Shown here: piece by piece, positions 1 to 8,668 of the stretch
Layout: each line of letters starts with the position of its first letter
How positions within the stretch are numbered: position 1 is the stretch's first letter
Assembly: GCF_006265165.1 (NCBI RefSeq)
Contig: NZ_VDCH01000001.1
Span: 186,001 to 250,000, forward strand
DNA: 64,000 bases
DNA from: Chlorobaculum thiosulfatiphilum
GTDB taxonomy: Bacteria; Bacteroidota; Chlorobiia; Chlorobiales; Chlorobiaceae
Direction of reading: 5' to 3'
Program-made: the position numbers and the translations under genes
The notes under the pieces: generated by a model
Told to the model about the DNA's origin: nothing
Database searches by the model: none
Seen by the model: the letters and a program-made list of their open reading frames with translations, nothing else

Positions 1-252
1 CAGCACCCGAAAATAGCGACATGAGATCACGGCCAGTCGCCAAAACAAGAATGCTCAACATCTTCCCCGGCGGCACCCCGAAGCTCTGATGAGGATTGTG
101 ACAGATGCCGATAGTTGTGAGATAATGAGATCGACGACGTAAAGCGCTATAAATATTTACCCCCTGAGCGAACACCGAAAACAGGTGAATGCTCAGGGGT
201 AAAATCTATACTCTGGACGACAACAACGCATTATCAAAATTCATTATTTACA
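1..252. other. Left edge, no complete gene
   Basis: No complete gene is visible. On the plus strand a short open frame runs from the window edge (codons in phase with base 3) to a TGA ending at base 89, with a C-terminus reading ...MLNIFPGGTPKL. It could be the tail of a gene that starts outside the window, or chance. The rest contains one imperfect hairpin and the AT-rich 3' flank of the next gene. Confidence 0.3.
158..201 (-). terminator. Imperfect hairpin downstream of the SIR2 gene
   Basis: ACCCCCTGAGC on the left arm pairs with GCTCAGGGGT on the right arm. The inner part is imperfect (GAACACC against GGTGAAT). It lies about 50 nt beyond the stop codon of the minus-strand SIR2 gene, the right place for its terminator. 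There is no clear T-run, so it may instead be a repeat boundary. Confidence 0.4.
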
Positions 253-1947
253 TCATATATTTTTACACATCTTTTCCAAAAGATAATCACAATACTTTTC
301 CTGAGGAATCATTTTTAGTTTAGCGAAAGAAGTTTTTGCATCATTTATATAAACTTCTGCCTCAATCTTATCAATATCAATATAATCCTCGCCCAGATTT
401 GCGGTCCATATTGCGACATGTTGTGAATCGCCAATGTCCTTTGAAGTCTGCATCGCACGAAACCATAAATCAATAGCCCACTTTTTCCTACCCAACAAAC
501 TCAGGCATGACGCCATCATCCCATAATAACGCGCAACGCTCTTAACATCACCCACTTTCTTAGCCACTTTAAGCGATCTATGTAAAATCGAAAAAGCATA
601 AATTCTGTATTTTTTATTTTGGATATTTTTCATTGCTATAGCCTTATTTGCTTCGCATATTGAAGATAGCTCTTTATCATTAACATATTCAGCTCTTTTT
701 ATAGCTAAATCGTAATACTTAATTGCCTTCCTACGTGACGAATGCGGAAAAGCCGATTCATTTTTTATATCCATATCTTTTGCATAGTCTTCCATCACCA
801 CACCCAGGGAATTCAAAGATTTAGCGCTATAGTCAACTCTATTAGATATTTTAGCATACTTATTTGCATATTTAAAATTCTTTACAGCCTCACTCAAATC
901 GCCTAAATCTCTCAGATTATCTCCCATTAACTGACTCAATATACACATATAATCCAAGGCCGAGGATTTATCAAATTCACCCATAGCCCTCTCAGCATAA
1001 CGATTACTTAAATTATAGCAATTAGCATTTCTAAATAAGACAGCAGATATTAACGACACTATTCCATATCCATTTTTCCACTCAATATCATCTCTCCATA
1101 ATGCAAGCTTAGCATCGTATTGCAATTTCTCATAAGCCAACGAATTCACTGGATCGTTTTGTGTTTTTGCCCATAGTACATCAATAAATTTATCAGTATT
1201 CAAATCAATTAATGCCCCATCATAACTTCTCAATGGATAATCGTCAGGCATATCAGATAAAGAATTTGATCGTAAAAGATTACTATCATTGTGATTAATA
1301 ATCCAAAATCTCACAGGCAATTGTAATGCGCGAAGCAAAGGAGAAATATCAAACTTATCCGAAAAACTATATCCAAGAACAATCACATCTTTAATCTTAA
1401 CCCCATCTAAAAAATACTTCAGAGCATATCTACGTCTTTCAAAGGCTCTTTCATTTGCAACATCTTTAATTGTTGCACAAAGAGCGCCAATCGAATTCAC
1501 ACATCCGTGCAATTTTACAAGGCAAGGGAATTCCAAGCCTTTAATCATTGACGGCTGATGAACACCATCCACAAAAACATTAAATGCACCTGCTTGTTCA
1601 ATCAAAGTATCAAAATTTGTTGTCAGAACAACCGGAACCTGATATTTATCAGAGTGAGCTAAACGAGCAATCAGTTGATGATTTCGCTGAGGACTTACGT
1701 TATGAAAAATCGCAAAAAGCTTTTCGCTTGACGAAGTATATTTAATAATCGACTCAATTGTCGCTTCTAATGGCAATTGTTTTTCTTTATAAACCACAGC
1801 ATCATTATCCTCTACACCAAGCACATTAATTATTCCACACTCAATATCTCTTGCCATAGGTATACCAGCCTGGCGAGATATACCAGCCCCAACAAAAAAA
1901 GCTGCATTGCCATTTTTTATTATAGATATTAGTCCATCTAAATCCAT
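253..1947 (-). CDS. SIR2-like domain protein with C-terminal TPR-type helices
   Basis: About 564 aa. The N-terminal ~240 residues carry SIR2-type NAD-binding motifs: FVGAGISRQAGIP near the start, TTNFDTLIEQAG about a third of the way into the domain, then KLHGCV and a late VLGYSFSD. The C-terminal half is alpha-helical and repeat-like (SALDYMCILSQLMGDNLRDL, SLNSLGVVMEDYAK, ARYYGMMASCLSLLGR, WTANLGEDY), consistent with TPRs. Family knowledge: SIR2-like proteins of this build are often NAD-consuming effectors in anti-phage systems; a role here is inference. I chose the ATG at 1947 because MDLDGL is followed at once by the SIR2 fold; an upstream in-frame start at 2007 would add 20 residues without domain match. 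The gene is strikingly AT-rich compared with the murB gene next door, suggesting transfer. No partner gene is visible on the side inside the window. Confidence 0.82.
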   Translation of the reverse strand: MDLDGLISIIKNGNAAFFVGAGISRQAGIPMARDIECGIINVLGVEDNDAVVYKEKQLPLEATIESIIKYTSSSEKLFAIFHNVSPQRNHQLIARLAHSDKYQVPVVLTTNFDTLIEQAGAFNVFVDGVHQPSMIKGLEFPCLVKLHGCVNSIGALCATIKDVANERAFERRRYALKYFLDGVKIKDVIVLGYSFSDKFDISPLLRALQLPVRFWIINHNDSNLLRSNSLSDMPDDYPLRSYDGALIDLNTDKFIDVLWAKTQNDPVNSLAYEKLQYDAKLALWRDDIEWKNGYGIVSLISAVLFRNANCYNLSNRYAERAMGEFDKSSALDYMCILSQLMGDNLRDLGDLSEAVKNFKYANKYAKISNRVDYSAKSLNSLGVVMEDYAKDMDIKNESAFPHSSRRKAIKYYDLAIKRAEYVNDKELSSICEANKAIAMKNIQNKKYRIYAFSILHRSLKVAKKVGDVKSVARYYGMMASCLSLLGRKKWAIDLWFRAMQTSKDIGDSQHVAIWTANLGEDYIDIDKIEAEVYINDAKTSFAKLKMIPQEKYCDYLLEKMCKNI

Positions 1948-2081
1948 AATTATGCGTTTTTTATAAAGAAAAATATTTAATATATCAACAAAAAGATATC
2001 TATGCACATAATCACATAAAATGTTATTTATAGCATTACGTCATCATTTTTTAAATATACATAATAATTCATTATCGTTTT

Positions 2082-3674
2082 TCACCCCAACTTCACCGCG
2101 CAAAACTTCGCGGGCTGGTGGAAATCCGGCGCTCCTTCGTCGTGCCACCACGGAAATAAACCGTAACGGCCATCTCCGAGGCTGACGGCGTTTTGCAGCG
2201 TCAGACGATCTTCGTGGATAAATGGCTCCAGGAGCGCGTACGAAAACTCTATGCCGAAGCCGGTTTCGCTGGCGAAGGGCGTTGCCTGGCCGCGCCAGAG
2301 TGCGTCCGACGGGGTTTCGTGCCCGGCGGCTCGCTGGCGCGGGGCGTCGAAGCGGAGGGCGAGCCAGTGGGCTTGTGGCGTCACCTCGAATTCGAGGTAC
2401 TCCGCGCTTCCGCCGCCGTCGACGATGAACAGCTCGGAGACGCTCGACTCCCAGAGATGATCGACAAATGCTCCGGCGGGCGCGTCGGGCCGGAGCGAAA
2501 AAGCGTTTGCCGATTCGTCGCGCGTCGTCCAGCGGATGAAGGGACGCTCCGGCGATTTTCGCGCTTCGGCGAGCGGAACGAGCTGCTCGACTTCTACGGT
2601 GATGCCCGCCGGAAACGCGGCGTCACGGCAGAAGTAGTCGAGCGCCTGGCCGTGCAGCAGTTTGCGCGGGAAGGCGTCGTTACGAGCATCCGGGAAGCGC
2701 AACAGGCCCGCCCATCCGAAACCGGGGCGCGTTGGCTCCGGCGTCGAGGCGATGCCGCAGGCGTCGAGCAGCGCGGTCTCGAACAGTCCGACGCACTGGA
2801 GTTCAAGTTCCAGCGCCGCGCCCGCCTGCTCCCGCGCCCCCGAGCGCATGGCGGCGGCGAGCTTCAGGACATCGACGGCTCGCGCCGCGCCGGTGTTGAA
2901 GATGAAGTTGGCGTGATGATCGCTCACCTGTGCTCCGCCCTCGCGGCGGCCTCGAAAGCCGAGGGCGTCGAAAATCTGCCCGCTCGGCTTGCCCGCCTCG
3001 TAGCTGTTCTTGAAGGTCGAGCCGCAGCTCGGAAAGTCGAACTGATGCTTGGCGTCGCGGTCGTCGCCGTATTCAAGCATCCGCGCTTCGATGGCCTCGG
3101 GAGCGTCCTCATCCGCGAATTCGAGCACTGCGCCGACGACAATTTCGGGACTCCGCATCAGGCTGGTCTCCTTGTAGCCGAGGAACACCTCCCCGGCGGC
3201 GCGCCAGCGAACCGCGCCATCGAGGCCGACCGTCACCACGCTCCGCGTCACGGCGGAAATTTCGCGCCCGTAGCAGCGGCCGTTCATGCGCACCGTCCCG
3301 CCGATGGCGCCCGGCAGGCGATAGAGCCACTCGCCGCCGCTCCGCCCCGCTTGCTGAATCGCGAGCGCCGCATCGGTGTTCTCGACACCCGCCTCGCAGA
3401 AAAACAGGCTATCGGAGACGCGGAACAGACGATTCATCGCATCGAGCACGATAACCGCGCCCGGAAACTCCTCGTCCGAAAAGAGCATGTTGCTCCCCTT
3501 TCCGGCAATGATGACCGGAAGCGAAAGCTGACGGCACCGGTCGAGCGCCGAGGCGAGTTCCGCCACGCTGCGCGGACGCGCGACCCAGCGAGCCTCCCCG
3601 CCGATGGCATAATAACCGACAGTTGCAAGCGGCACGCGCTCATCGCAGGGACAGGGAAACATTGGTTCGGGCAT
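2082..3674 (-). CDS. murB: MurB-type UDP-N-acetylenolpyruvoylglucosamine reductase fused to a CBM9/DOMON-like domain
   Basis: 530 aa, far longer than ordinary MurB (about 300-350 aa). Residues 1-300 are MurB: FAD-binding GKGSNMLFSD, PGAIGGTVRMNGRCYG, YKETSL, SCGSTFKN (serine proton-donor region) and SDHHANFIFN in the C-terminal MurB domain. MurB reduces UDP-GlcNAc-enolpyruvate to UDP-MurNAc with NADPH in peptidoglycan synthesis. Residues from ~305 form a second domain with beta-rich segments (FIRWTTRDESANAFSLRP, EYLEFEVTPQAHWLALRFD, GFGIEFSYALLEPF, LFPWWHDEGAPDFHQPAKF) that resembles CBM9-like/DOMON carbohydrate-binding modules; this assignment is by pattern only. The gene stands alone, not in a division-cell-wall cluster, so it may be a second murB or a specialised paralogue. 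The two parts share one uninterrupted frame. Confidence 0.85.
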   Translation of the reverse strand: MPEPMFPCPCDERVPLATVGYYAIGGEARWVARPRSVAELASALDRCRQLSLPVIIAGKGSNMLFSDEEFPGAVIVLDAMNRLFRVSDSLFFCEAGVENTDAALAIQQAGRSGGEWLYRLPGAIGGTVRMNGRCYGREISAVTRSVVTVGLDGAVRWRAAGEVFLGYKETSLMRSPEIVVGAVLEFADEDAPEAIEARMLEYGDDRDAKHQFDFPSCGSTFKNSYEAGKPSGQIFDALGFRGRREGGAQVSDHHANFIFNTGAARAVDVLKLAAAMRSGAREQAGAALELELQCVGLFETALLDACGIASTPEPTRPGFGWAGLLRFPDARNDAFPRKLLHGQALDYFCRDAAFPAGITVEVEQLVPLAEARKSPERPFIRWTTRDESANAFSLRPDAPAGAFVDHLWESSVSELFIVDGGGSAEYLEFEVTPQAHWLALRFDAPRQRAAGHETPSDALWRGQATPFASETGFGIEFSYALLEPFIHEDRLTLQNAVSLGDGRYGLFPWWHDEGAPDFHQPAKFCAVKLG

Positions 3675-3897
3675 GGATTTAGAAAGCTTAGGGTTTCAAC
3701 GACGCCCTGAAATATAGGATTTCGGGAAATCGCAACAAGCCGCGCCGCTTGCCGCCAAATGATATGCGTCCACAAAACGGGGAAAAAAGAGAAGAGGGAT
3801 AAGCGGAGCAACAGACAAAAATCAAAAAAAACAGCAAGAGCATAAAGAATCGGCGACCTTTATATCCTTGCTGTCCTTAAAGTCTTTTAACGGCGAA

Positions 3898-4134
3898 TCA
3901 GTTGGCCGGAGAAGGATTCTTGGTGAGAATGCCGTCCTGAACCATTTTGTCGATCATCTTGCCGAGCTGGTCCTGAATACGGATCAATGCGGGCAGAGAA
4001 AGGGCAAGCGTTGCGTTTGGGCGAACATTGGGTTCCTTGTCTTTCTCGACCGAAGTGACATTGACAAGATCGAAGCGAACGACGCCGTCAACGAGAATCA
4101 TGTTCGCGATGCCATCGGCATAAATGGTCTGCAT
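3898..4134 (-). CDS. Small conserved-looking protein of unknown function
   Basis: 78 aa. The start is well supported: CTGGAGGAAAACG precedes the ATG, a strong Shine-Dalgarno at good spacing. The N-terminal half is beta-like (ADGIANMILVDGVVRFDLVNV) and the C-terminal half is helical and amphipathic (LPALIRIQDQLGKMIDKMVQDGIL). The pattern loosely recalls small DUF3467-like proteins but I cannot assign a family. It stands alone between the permease gene and murB on the same strand, with about 180-220 bp on each side, so it is probably its own transcription unit. Confidence 0.6.
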   Translation of the reverse strand: MQTIYADGIANMILVDGVVRFDLVNVTSVEKDKEPNVRPNATLALSLPALIRIQDQLGKMIDKMVQDGILTKNPSPAN

Positions 4135-4235
4135 ATCGTTTTCCTCCAGGGGGAATGAGTTTTTGTATTTCCTGTTATTGCGTAATTAAGCGCAACAATA
4201 TACGCAAACTCACGATGGGGGCCTAAGCAGGCTCG

Positions 4236-4292
4236 AAAAAAAACCGGGGAAGTTCGAAACCGGCCAGCCCGGGAGCCTTCCGCGCGAGGAAA
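4236..4292 (-). terminator. Candidate terminator of the permease gene
   Basis: On the minus strand, just past the permease stop, CGGGAGCGC pairs imperfectly with a later GGAAGGCTCCCG. A shorter CCGG...CCGG stem then runs directly into eight Ts (A-run at 4236-4243 on the plus strand). Position and T-run fit a rho-independent terminator. Confidence 0.5.
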
Positions 4293-4317
4293 GCGCTCCC
4301 GTCCGGAGGCTCGTCGA

Positions 4318-5815
4318 TCAATCCGGGCGCTGGTTCAGGATGCTGTGGTGGCATCCGTAAAAAAAGTAGATGCCAAAGCCGATGACCAGCCAGACGATGA
4401 GCCGCCACCAGTTTTCGGCGGGCAGCGAGAACATAAGCAACAGGCAGGTCAGGATTCCGGCGATGGGCACGAAGGGCACGAAAGGCGCTCTGAAGGGGCG
4501 CTCCGCCTCCGGATTGGTGCGCCGCATGATAAGCACCGCCGCGCAGACCACGACGAAGGCGAAGAGTGTGCCGATATTGACCAGCTCGGCAAGCAGCCGG
4601 AGCGGCAGGAACGCGCCGAGAATGGCCACGAAAACGCCGGTAAGAATGGTCGCTTTCCAGGGCGTTCTGAACTTCGGGTGCACCGCGCCGAAAAACTCTT
4701 TCGGCAAGAGGCCATCACGCGCCATCGCCAGAAAAATTCTCGGCTGGCTGAGCATCATGACCAGCAGCACCGAGGTGATGCCCGTAATGGCTCCGAGCGA
4801 AACGAGGAACTGCGCCCAGCCGAGGCCGACCTGCTTGAAGGCGTCGGAAACCGGCGCGTCGATGTTGATCTGCTGGTACGGCACCATGCCGGTAATCACC
4901 GTCGCCACGGCGATGTAGAGCACCGTGCAGATGATGAGCGAAGCGATAATCGCGATCGGCACGTCACGCTCCGGATTCCGCGCCTCCTCGGCGTGGGTCG
5001 AAATCGAGTCAAAGCCGATATAGGCGAAAAAGATCATCGCCGCCCCGGCAAGTACGCCGACCGGCGCTCCGCCGGGGCCGGTCTGGCCGAGAATGGTGTG
5101 GCCGAAGACGCTCAGCCCCGAAAAACCGAACGGCGCGAAGGGCTGCCAGTTTTCGGGCTTCACGTACTGCGCGCCGAGGGCGATGACCAGCAGCACGATG
5201 GCCACCTTCACGATCACCATCCCCGTATTGAATCCGGCGCTTTCGCGGATGCCCTTGACCAGAACTGCTGTCACCGCAAGCGCGATCAAAACTGCGGGCA
5301 GATCGAACATCGAGCCGGTCAGCACGAGCGAACCGGTCACGGGATCGAAGTCGAGCGGCGCTCGCGAGAAAATTCCGGGCAGATGCAGACCGAATATTCC
5401 GATGAAATCCTGAAAGTAGTGCGACCATCCGTGCGCCACCGTGGCCGAAGCGACGGCATATTCGAGAATCAGATCCCAGCCGATGATCCAGGCGAAGAGT
5501 TCGCCGAGGGTGGCGTAGGCGTAGGTGTAGGCGGAACCGGCGACAGGAGCCATCGAGGCGAACTCGGCGTAGCAGAGCGCCGCGAAGACGCAGGCCAGTC
5601 CGGCAATGGCGAAGGAGAGCGTCACGGCGGGACCGGCCTTGTCGTGCGCGGCCACGCCGATAAGCACGAAAATACCGGTGCCGATGATCGCGCCGACGCC
5701 GAGGCTGGTAAGGGCCAACGGGCCGAGAACGCGATGCAGACGGTGCTCGCTTTTCATCTCCTCGATGAGAAGCGAAAGCGGCTTTTTTCTGAAGCTGTTT
5801 TTCACAGGCAGATGC
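4318..5815 (-). CDS. APC-superfamily amino acid permease (CAT-like)
   Basis: About 498 aa from the GTG at 5815. The N-terminus NSFRKKPLSLLIEE...HRLHRVLGPLALTSLGVGAIIGTGIFVLIG matches the start of the bacterial cationic-amino-acid-transporter type of APC permease, with the helix-1 glycine-rich GAIIGTGIF. About 12 hydrophobic segments follow, with EFASMAPVAGSAYTYAY (helix 3) and IGFDSISTHAEEARNPERDVPIAI, a family hallmark around helix 6. It would import or exchange amino acids across the inner membrane. A TTG at 5850 would extend the protein by 12 residues, and an ATG at MKSEHR is preceded by GAGGAG but would lose conserved N-terminal residues. Substrate cannot be read from the sequence. Confidence 0.9.
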
Positions 5816-5898
5816 GCTGGTGGTTGACGGGAAAGCACCCTGAAGGGCAAGGCGTAAAGGTTAAAGACCCTTGAATATACAGAGATTTTCCCAGCTTT

Positions 5899-8565
5899 TC
5901 ACGACGACAGCCGCCCGCTTCTGATCAGCCACTTCACCACTTCGATAACCGGCACGATGGTCAGTGCGCCGCCAACCACGATCACCCAGTCCTCGGCAGG
6001 CATGGCGAAGGTGCCGAACGGCGCGGTGAGCGCGGGCACGTAAATGATCGCCGCGAGCATGACAAGCTCCCAAAGAATGGCGAGGTTCAGCCAGCGGTTC
6101 GAGAAGGGCTTTCTGAAAACGTGCTCCTTTTCCGAACGGAAGTTGTATGCCTTGAAAAACTGAATGAGCACGAGGGAGACGAAGGTCATAGTCATCGCCT
6201 CCGAGAGGGAACGTCCGGAGTGGCGCGCCCACTCGAAAAGCACCAGGTTCACGAGCATGGACCAGAGGCCGCCGGCAAGCATCAGGGCCATCACCGGGCG
6301 GGTGAAGATGCCCCGCTTCCGGTCGTTCGGCGGGCGCTGCATGATGCCCGGCTCAGCGGGATCGACCGCGAGGGCGAGCGCCGGAAGGCCGTCGGTGGCG
6401 AGGTTGACGTAGAGAATCTGCACCGCCGTCAGCGGCAGCGGAATGCCGAAGAGCGTCGCTCCGGCCATGAGGCCAAGTTCGCCGATGTTGGAGGAGAGCA
6501 GGTAGGTGAGATATTTTTTGATGTTGTCGTAAATGCCGCGCCCCTCCTCGATGGCCGCCACGATGGTGGAGAAGTTGTCGTCGAGCAGCGTCATGGCCGA
6601 CGCCTCGCGCGACACCTCGGTGCCGGAGATGCCCATCGAAATGCCGATGTCCGCCTTTTTCAGCGCCGGAGCATCGTTGACGCCGTCGCCGGTCATGGCG
6701 ACCACCTCGCCATTTTTCTGAAGCGCCTCGACGATGCGCAGCTTGTGCTCCGGCGAGACCCGCGCGAACACCTCGACGCTTCCGGCGGCCTCACCAAGCT
6801 CACGGTTGTCCATCGCCTCGATCTCCACCCCGGCGAGGACGCGCCCCTGGCGCAGAATGCCAAGCTCACGCGCCACGGCCCGCGCCGTCACCGGGTGGTC
6901 GCCGGTAATCATCACCGGCCGGATGCCCGCCGCGACGCAGCGCTCGACGGCCGACTTCGCCTCGTCGCGAGGCGGATCGATCATCCCGGCAAGGCCGAGG
7001 AAGGTGAGTCCGTCCGATGCATCCGCAGCGCCCGCACTCTCTTTCCGCGCGATGGCGATCACCCGAAGCGCGTCGCGGCCCATCGATTCCACCTTTTCGA
7101 GAATATCACGACGCGCCGGATCGTCGAGCGCTTCGGGCTTTCCGGCAGTATCGAGAGCTTGCGAACAGACGAGCAGAATCACCTCCGGCGCACCCTTGAC
7201 GATAGTGAAGGTCGAGGCGTCCGAGCGGTGAACCGTCGCCATCCGCTTCGTTTCGGAGGAGAAAGGCTGCTCGTCGATTCTCGGAAAACGGTTGCGCAGA
7301 TCGTGCTCGTCAAACCCTGCTTTTCTGGCGGCGACGACGAGCGCCGCTTCAGTCGGGTCGCCGGAAATCTTCCACTCCCCCTCCGGCGCTTGTGCGAGCG
7401 TGGCGTCGTTGCAAAGCGCCCCGGCTTGCAACAGCTCCCGGGCCGCTTGCGGCAACTCGCCGGAAGCGCCGTCGATCTTCATCTCGCCCTCCGGGCGGTA
7501 TCCCGAACCGGCAACGCTGAGGTCGAGTCCGGCGGCGTAGAGGCGGCGGACGGTCATTTCGTCGCGGGTCAGGGTGCCCGTCTTGTCAGAACAAATGACC
7601 GTGGTGCTGCCGAGGGTTTCGACGGCGGGCAGGCGGCGCATGAGCGCGTTGCGCTTGACCATGCGCTGCACACCGAGGGCGAGCGAAATGGTAACCACCG
7701 CCGGAAGCGCCTCCGGCACCACCGCCACGGCAAGCGCGATGCCGAAGATGAGGATTTCTATGAAGGGCTGGCCGCGCACGATGCCGAGCACGACGATCAC
7801 CGCCACAATCACCAGCGCGGCGCGGGCGAGCGAAGCGCCAACCTTGTCGAGGTTTTTCTGGAGCGGCGTCTTTTCGCTCTCGACCCGCTGCAACATTCCG
7901 GCGATACGCCCGAACTCGGTCTGCATCGCCGTTGCGGTCACGAGAGCCAGGCCGCGCCCGTGCACCGCCGAGGTGCCCGCGAAAAGCATATTGCGCCGAT
8001 CGCCGATAGCCGTCTCGGGCGGCAACGTAACGGCAGAGTCCTTTTCGGAGGGCAGTGATTCACCGGTCAGCGCCGCCTCGTCCATGCGCAGGTTCACCGC
8101 CTCGACGAGCCGCGCGTCCGCCGGAATGCGGTCTCCGGCGGCAATCACGATGAGGTCGCCCGGCGCCAGCTCCAGAGCCGGAATCATCTGTTCGCGTCCG
8201 TCGCGAATCACCCTCGAAGCTGGAGCGGCCATCTGCCGAAGCGCCTCGATGGCCTTCTCGGCGCGGTACTCCTGAACGAAGCCGAGCAGCACGGCGAAGA
8301 GCACGATCACCGCGATGGCGACCGCTTCGATGCCGTGGCCGAGAAAGGCCGAGAGCACCGTGGCGATGAGCAGGGTGATGATGAGAACGTTGCGGAACTG
8401 CTCGGCGAGCAGCTTCCAGGGGCTGGCCGATGGCGCGGTTTCGAGGCGATTGGGGCCGTAGCGTTCCAAGCGCGCGGCGGCCTCCGTTTCCGTGAGGCCG
8501 CTGCGTGAAGCGCCGAGCTGATCAAACAGCTTTTCGAGAGGCTGGGAATAAAAGGTTTCAGGCAT
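5899..8565 (-). CDS. P2-type cation-transporting ATPase
   Basis: 888 aa, typical length. Domain order: N-terminal cation-ATPase domain (PLEKLFDQLGASRSGLTETEAAARL), actuator domain with LTGES, helix 4 with PEALPAVVTISLALG, phosphorylation motif DKTGTLT, nucleotide-binding KGAPE, hinge TGDGVNDAPALKKADIGISMG, then the C-terminal cation-ATPase membrane domain. This is the SERCA/PMR1-like P2 family that exports Ca2+ or sometimes Na+/K+ by ATP hydrolysis with an aspartyl-phosphate intermediate. Ca2+ is the most likely substrate but is not proven by motif. It lies about 80 bp upstream of the permease on the same strand and might be cotranscribed with it. Confidence 0.93.
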   Translation of the reverse strand: MPETFYSQPLEKLFDQLGASRSGLTETEAAARLERYGPNRLETAPSASPWKLLAEQFRNVLIITLLIATVLSAFLGHGIEAVAIAVIVLFAVLLGFVQEYRAEKAIEALRQMAAPASRVIRDGREQMIPALELAPGDLIVIAAGDRIPADARLVEAVNLRMDEAALTGESLPSEKDSAVTLPPETAIGDRRNMLFAGTSAVHGRGLALVTATAMQTEFGRIAGMLQRVESEKTPLQKNLDKVGASLARAALVIVAVIVVLGIVRGQPFIEILIFGIALAVAVVPEALPAVVTISLALGVQRMVKRNALMRRLPAVETLGSTTVICSDKTGTLTRDEMTVRRLYAAGLDLSVAGSGYRPEGEMKIDGASGELPQAARELLQAGALCNDATLAQAPEGEWKISGDPTEAALVVAARKAGFDEHDLRNRFPRIDEQPFSSETKRMATVHRSDASTFTIVKGAPEVILLVCSQALDTAGKPEALDDPARRDILEKVESMGRDALRVIAIARKESAGAADASDGLTFLGLAGMIDPPRDEAKSAVERCVAAGIRPVMITGDHPVTARAVARELGILRQGRVLAGVEIEAMDNRELGEAAGSVEVFARVSPEHKLRIVEALQKNGEVVAMTGDGVNDAPALKKADIGISMGISGTEVSREASAMTLLDDNFSTIVAAIEEGRGIYDNIKKYLTYLLSSNIGELGLMAGATLFGIPLPLTAVQILYVNLATDGLPALALAVDPAEPGIMQRPPNDRKRGIFTRPVMALMLAGGLWSMLVNLVLFEWARHSGRSLSEAMTMTFVSLVLIQFFKAYNFRSEKEHVFRKPFSNRWLNLAILWELVMLAAIIYVPALTAPFGTFAMPAEDWVIVVGGALTIVPVIEVVKWLIRSGRLSS

Positions 8566-8668
8566 GGCGGCAACCGTTTAAATATCCACGAGACCGGGAG
8601 CGAACAAACAGGTTCCCCTTCTCAACCCCCGAACATGCCGAACGGTTCCGCCGGACGCCAGTCAGCGC

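Noticed and set aside
2193-3710. Long plus-strand frame (505 codons) opposite murB
   Set aside because: It is the antisense shadow of a GC-rich gene; the translation is Arg/Ala-rich with no domain, whereas the minus strand encodes complete MurB motifs.
6121-8058. 645-codon plus-strand frame opposite the P-type ATPase
   Set aside because: Antisense of a gene with all P-type motifs; composition (Arg, His, Gly-rich) is typical of a shadow frame.
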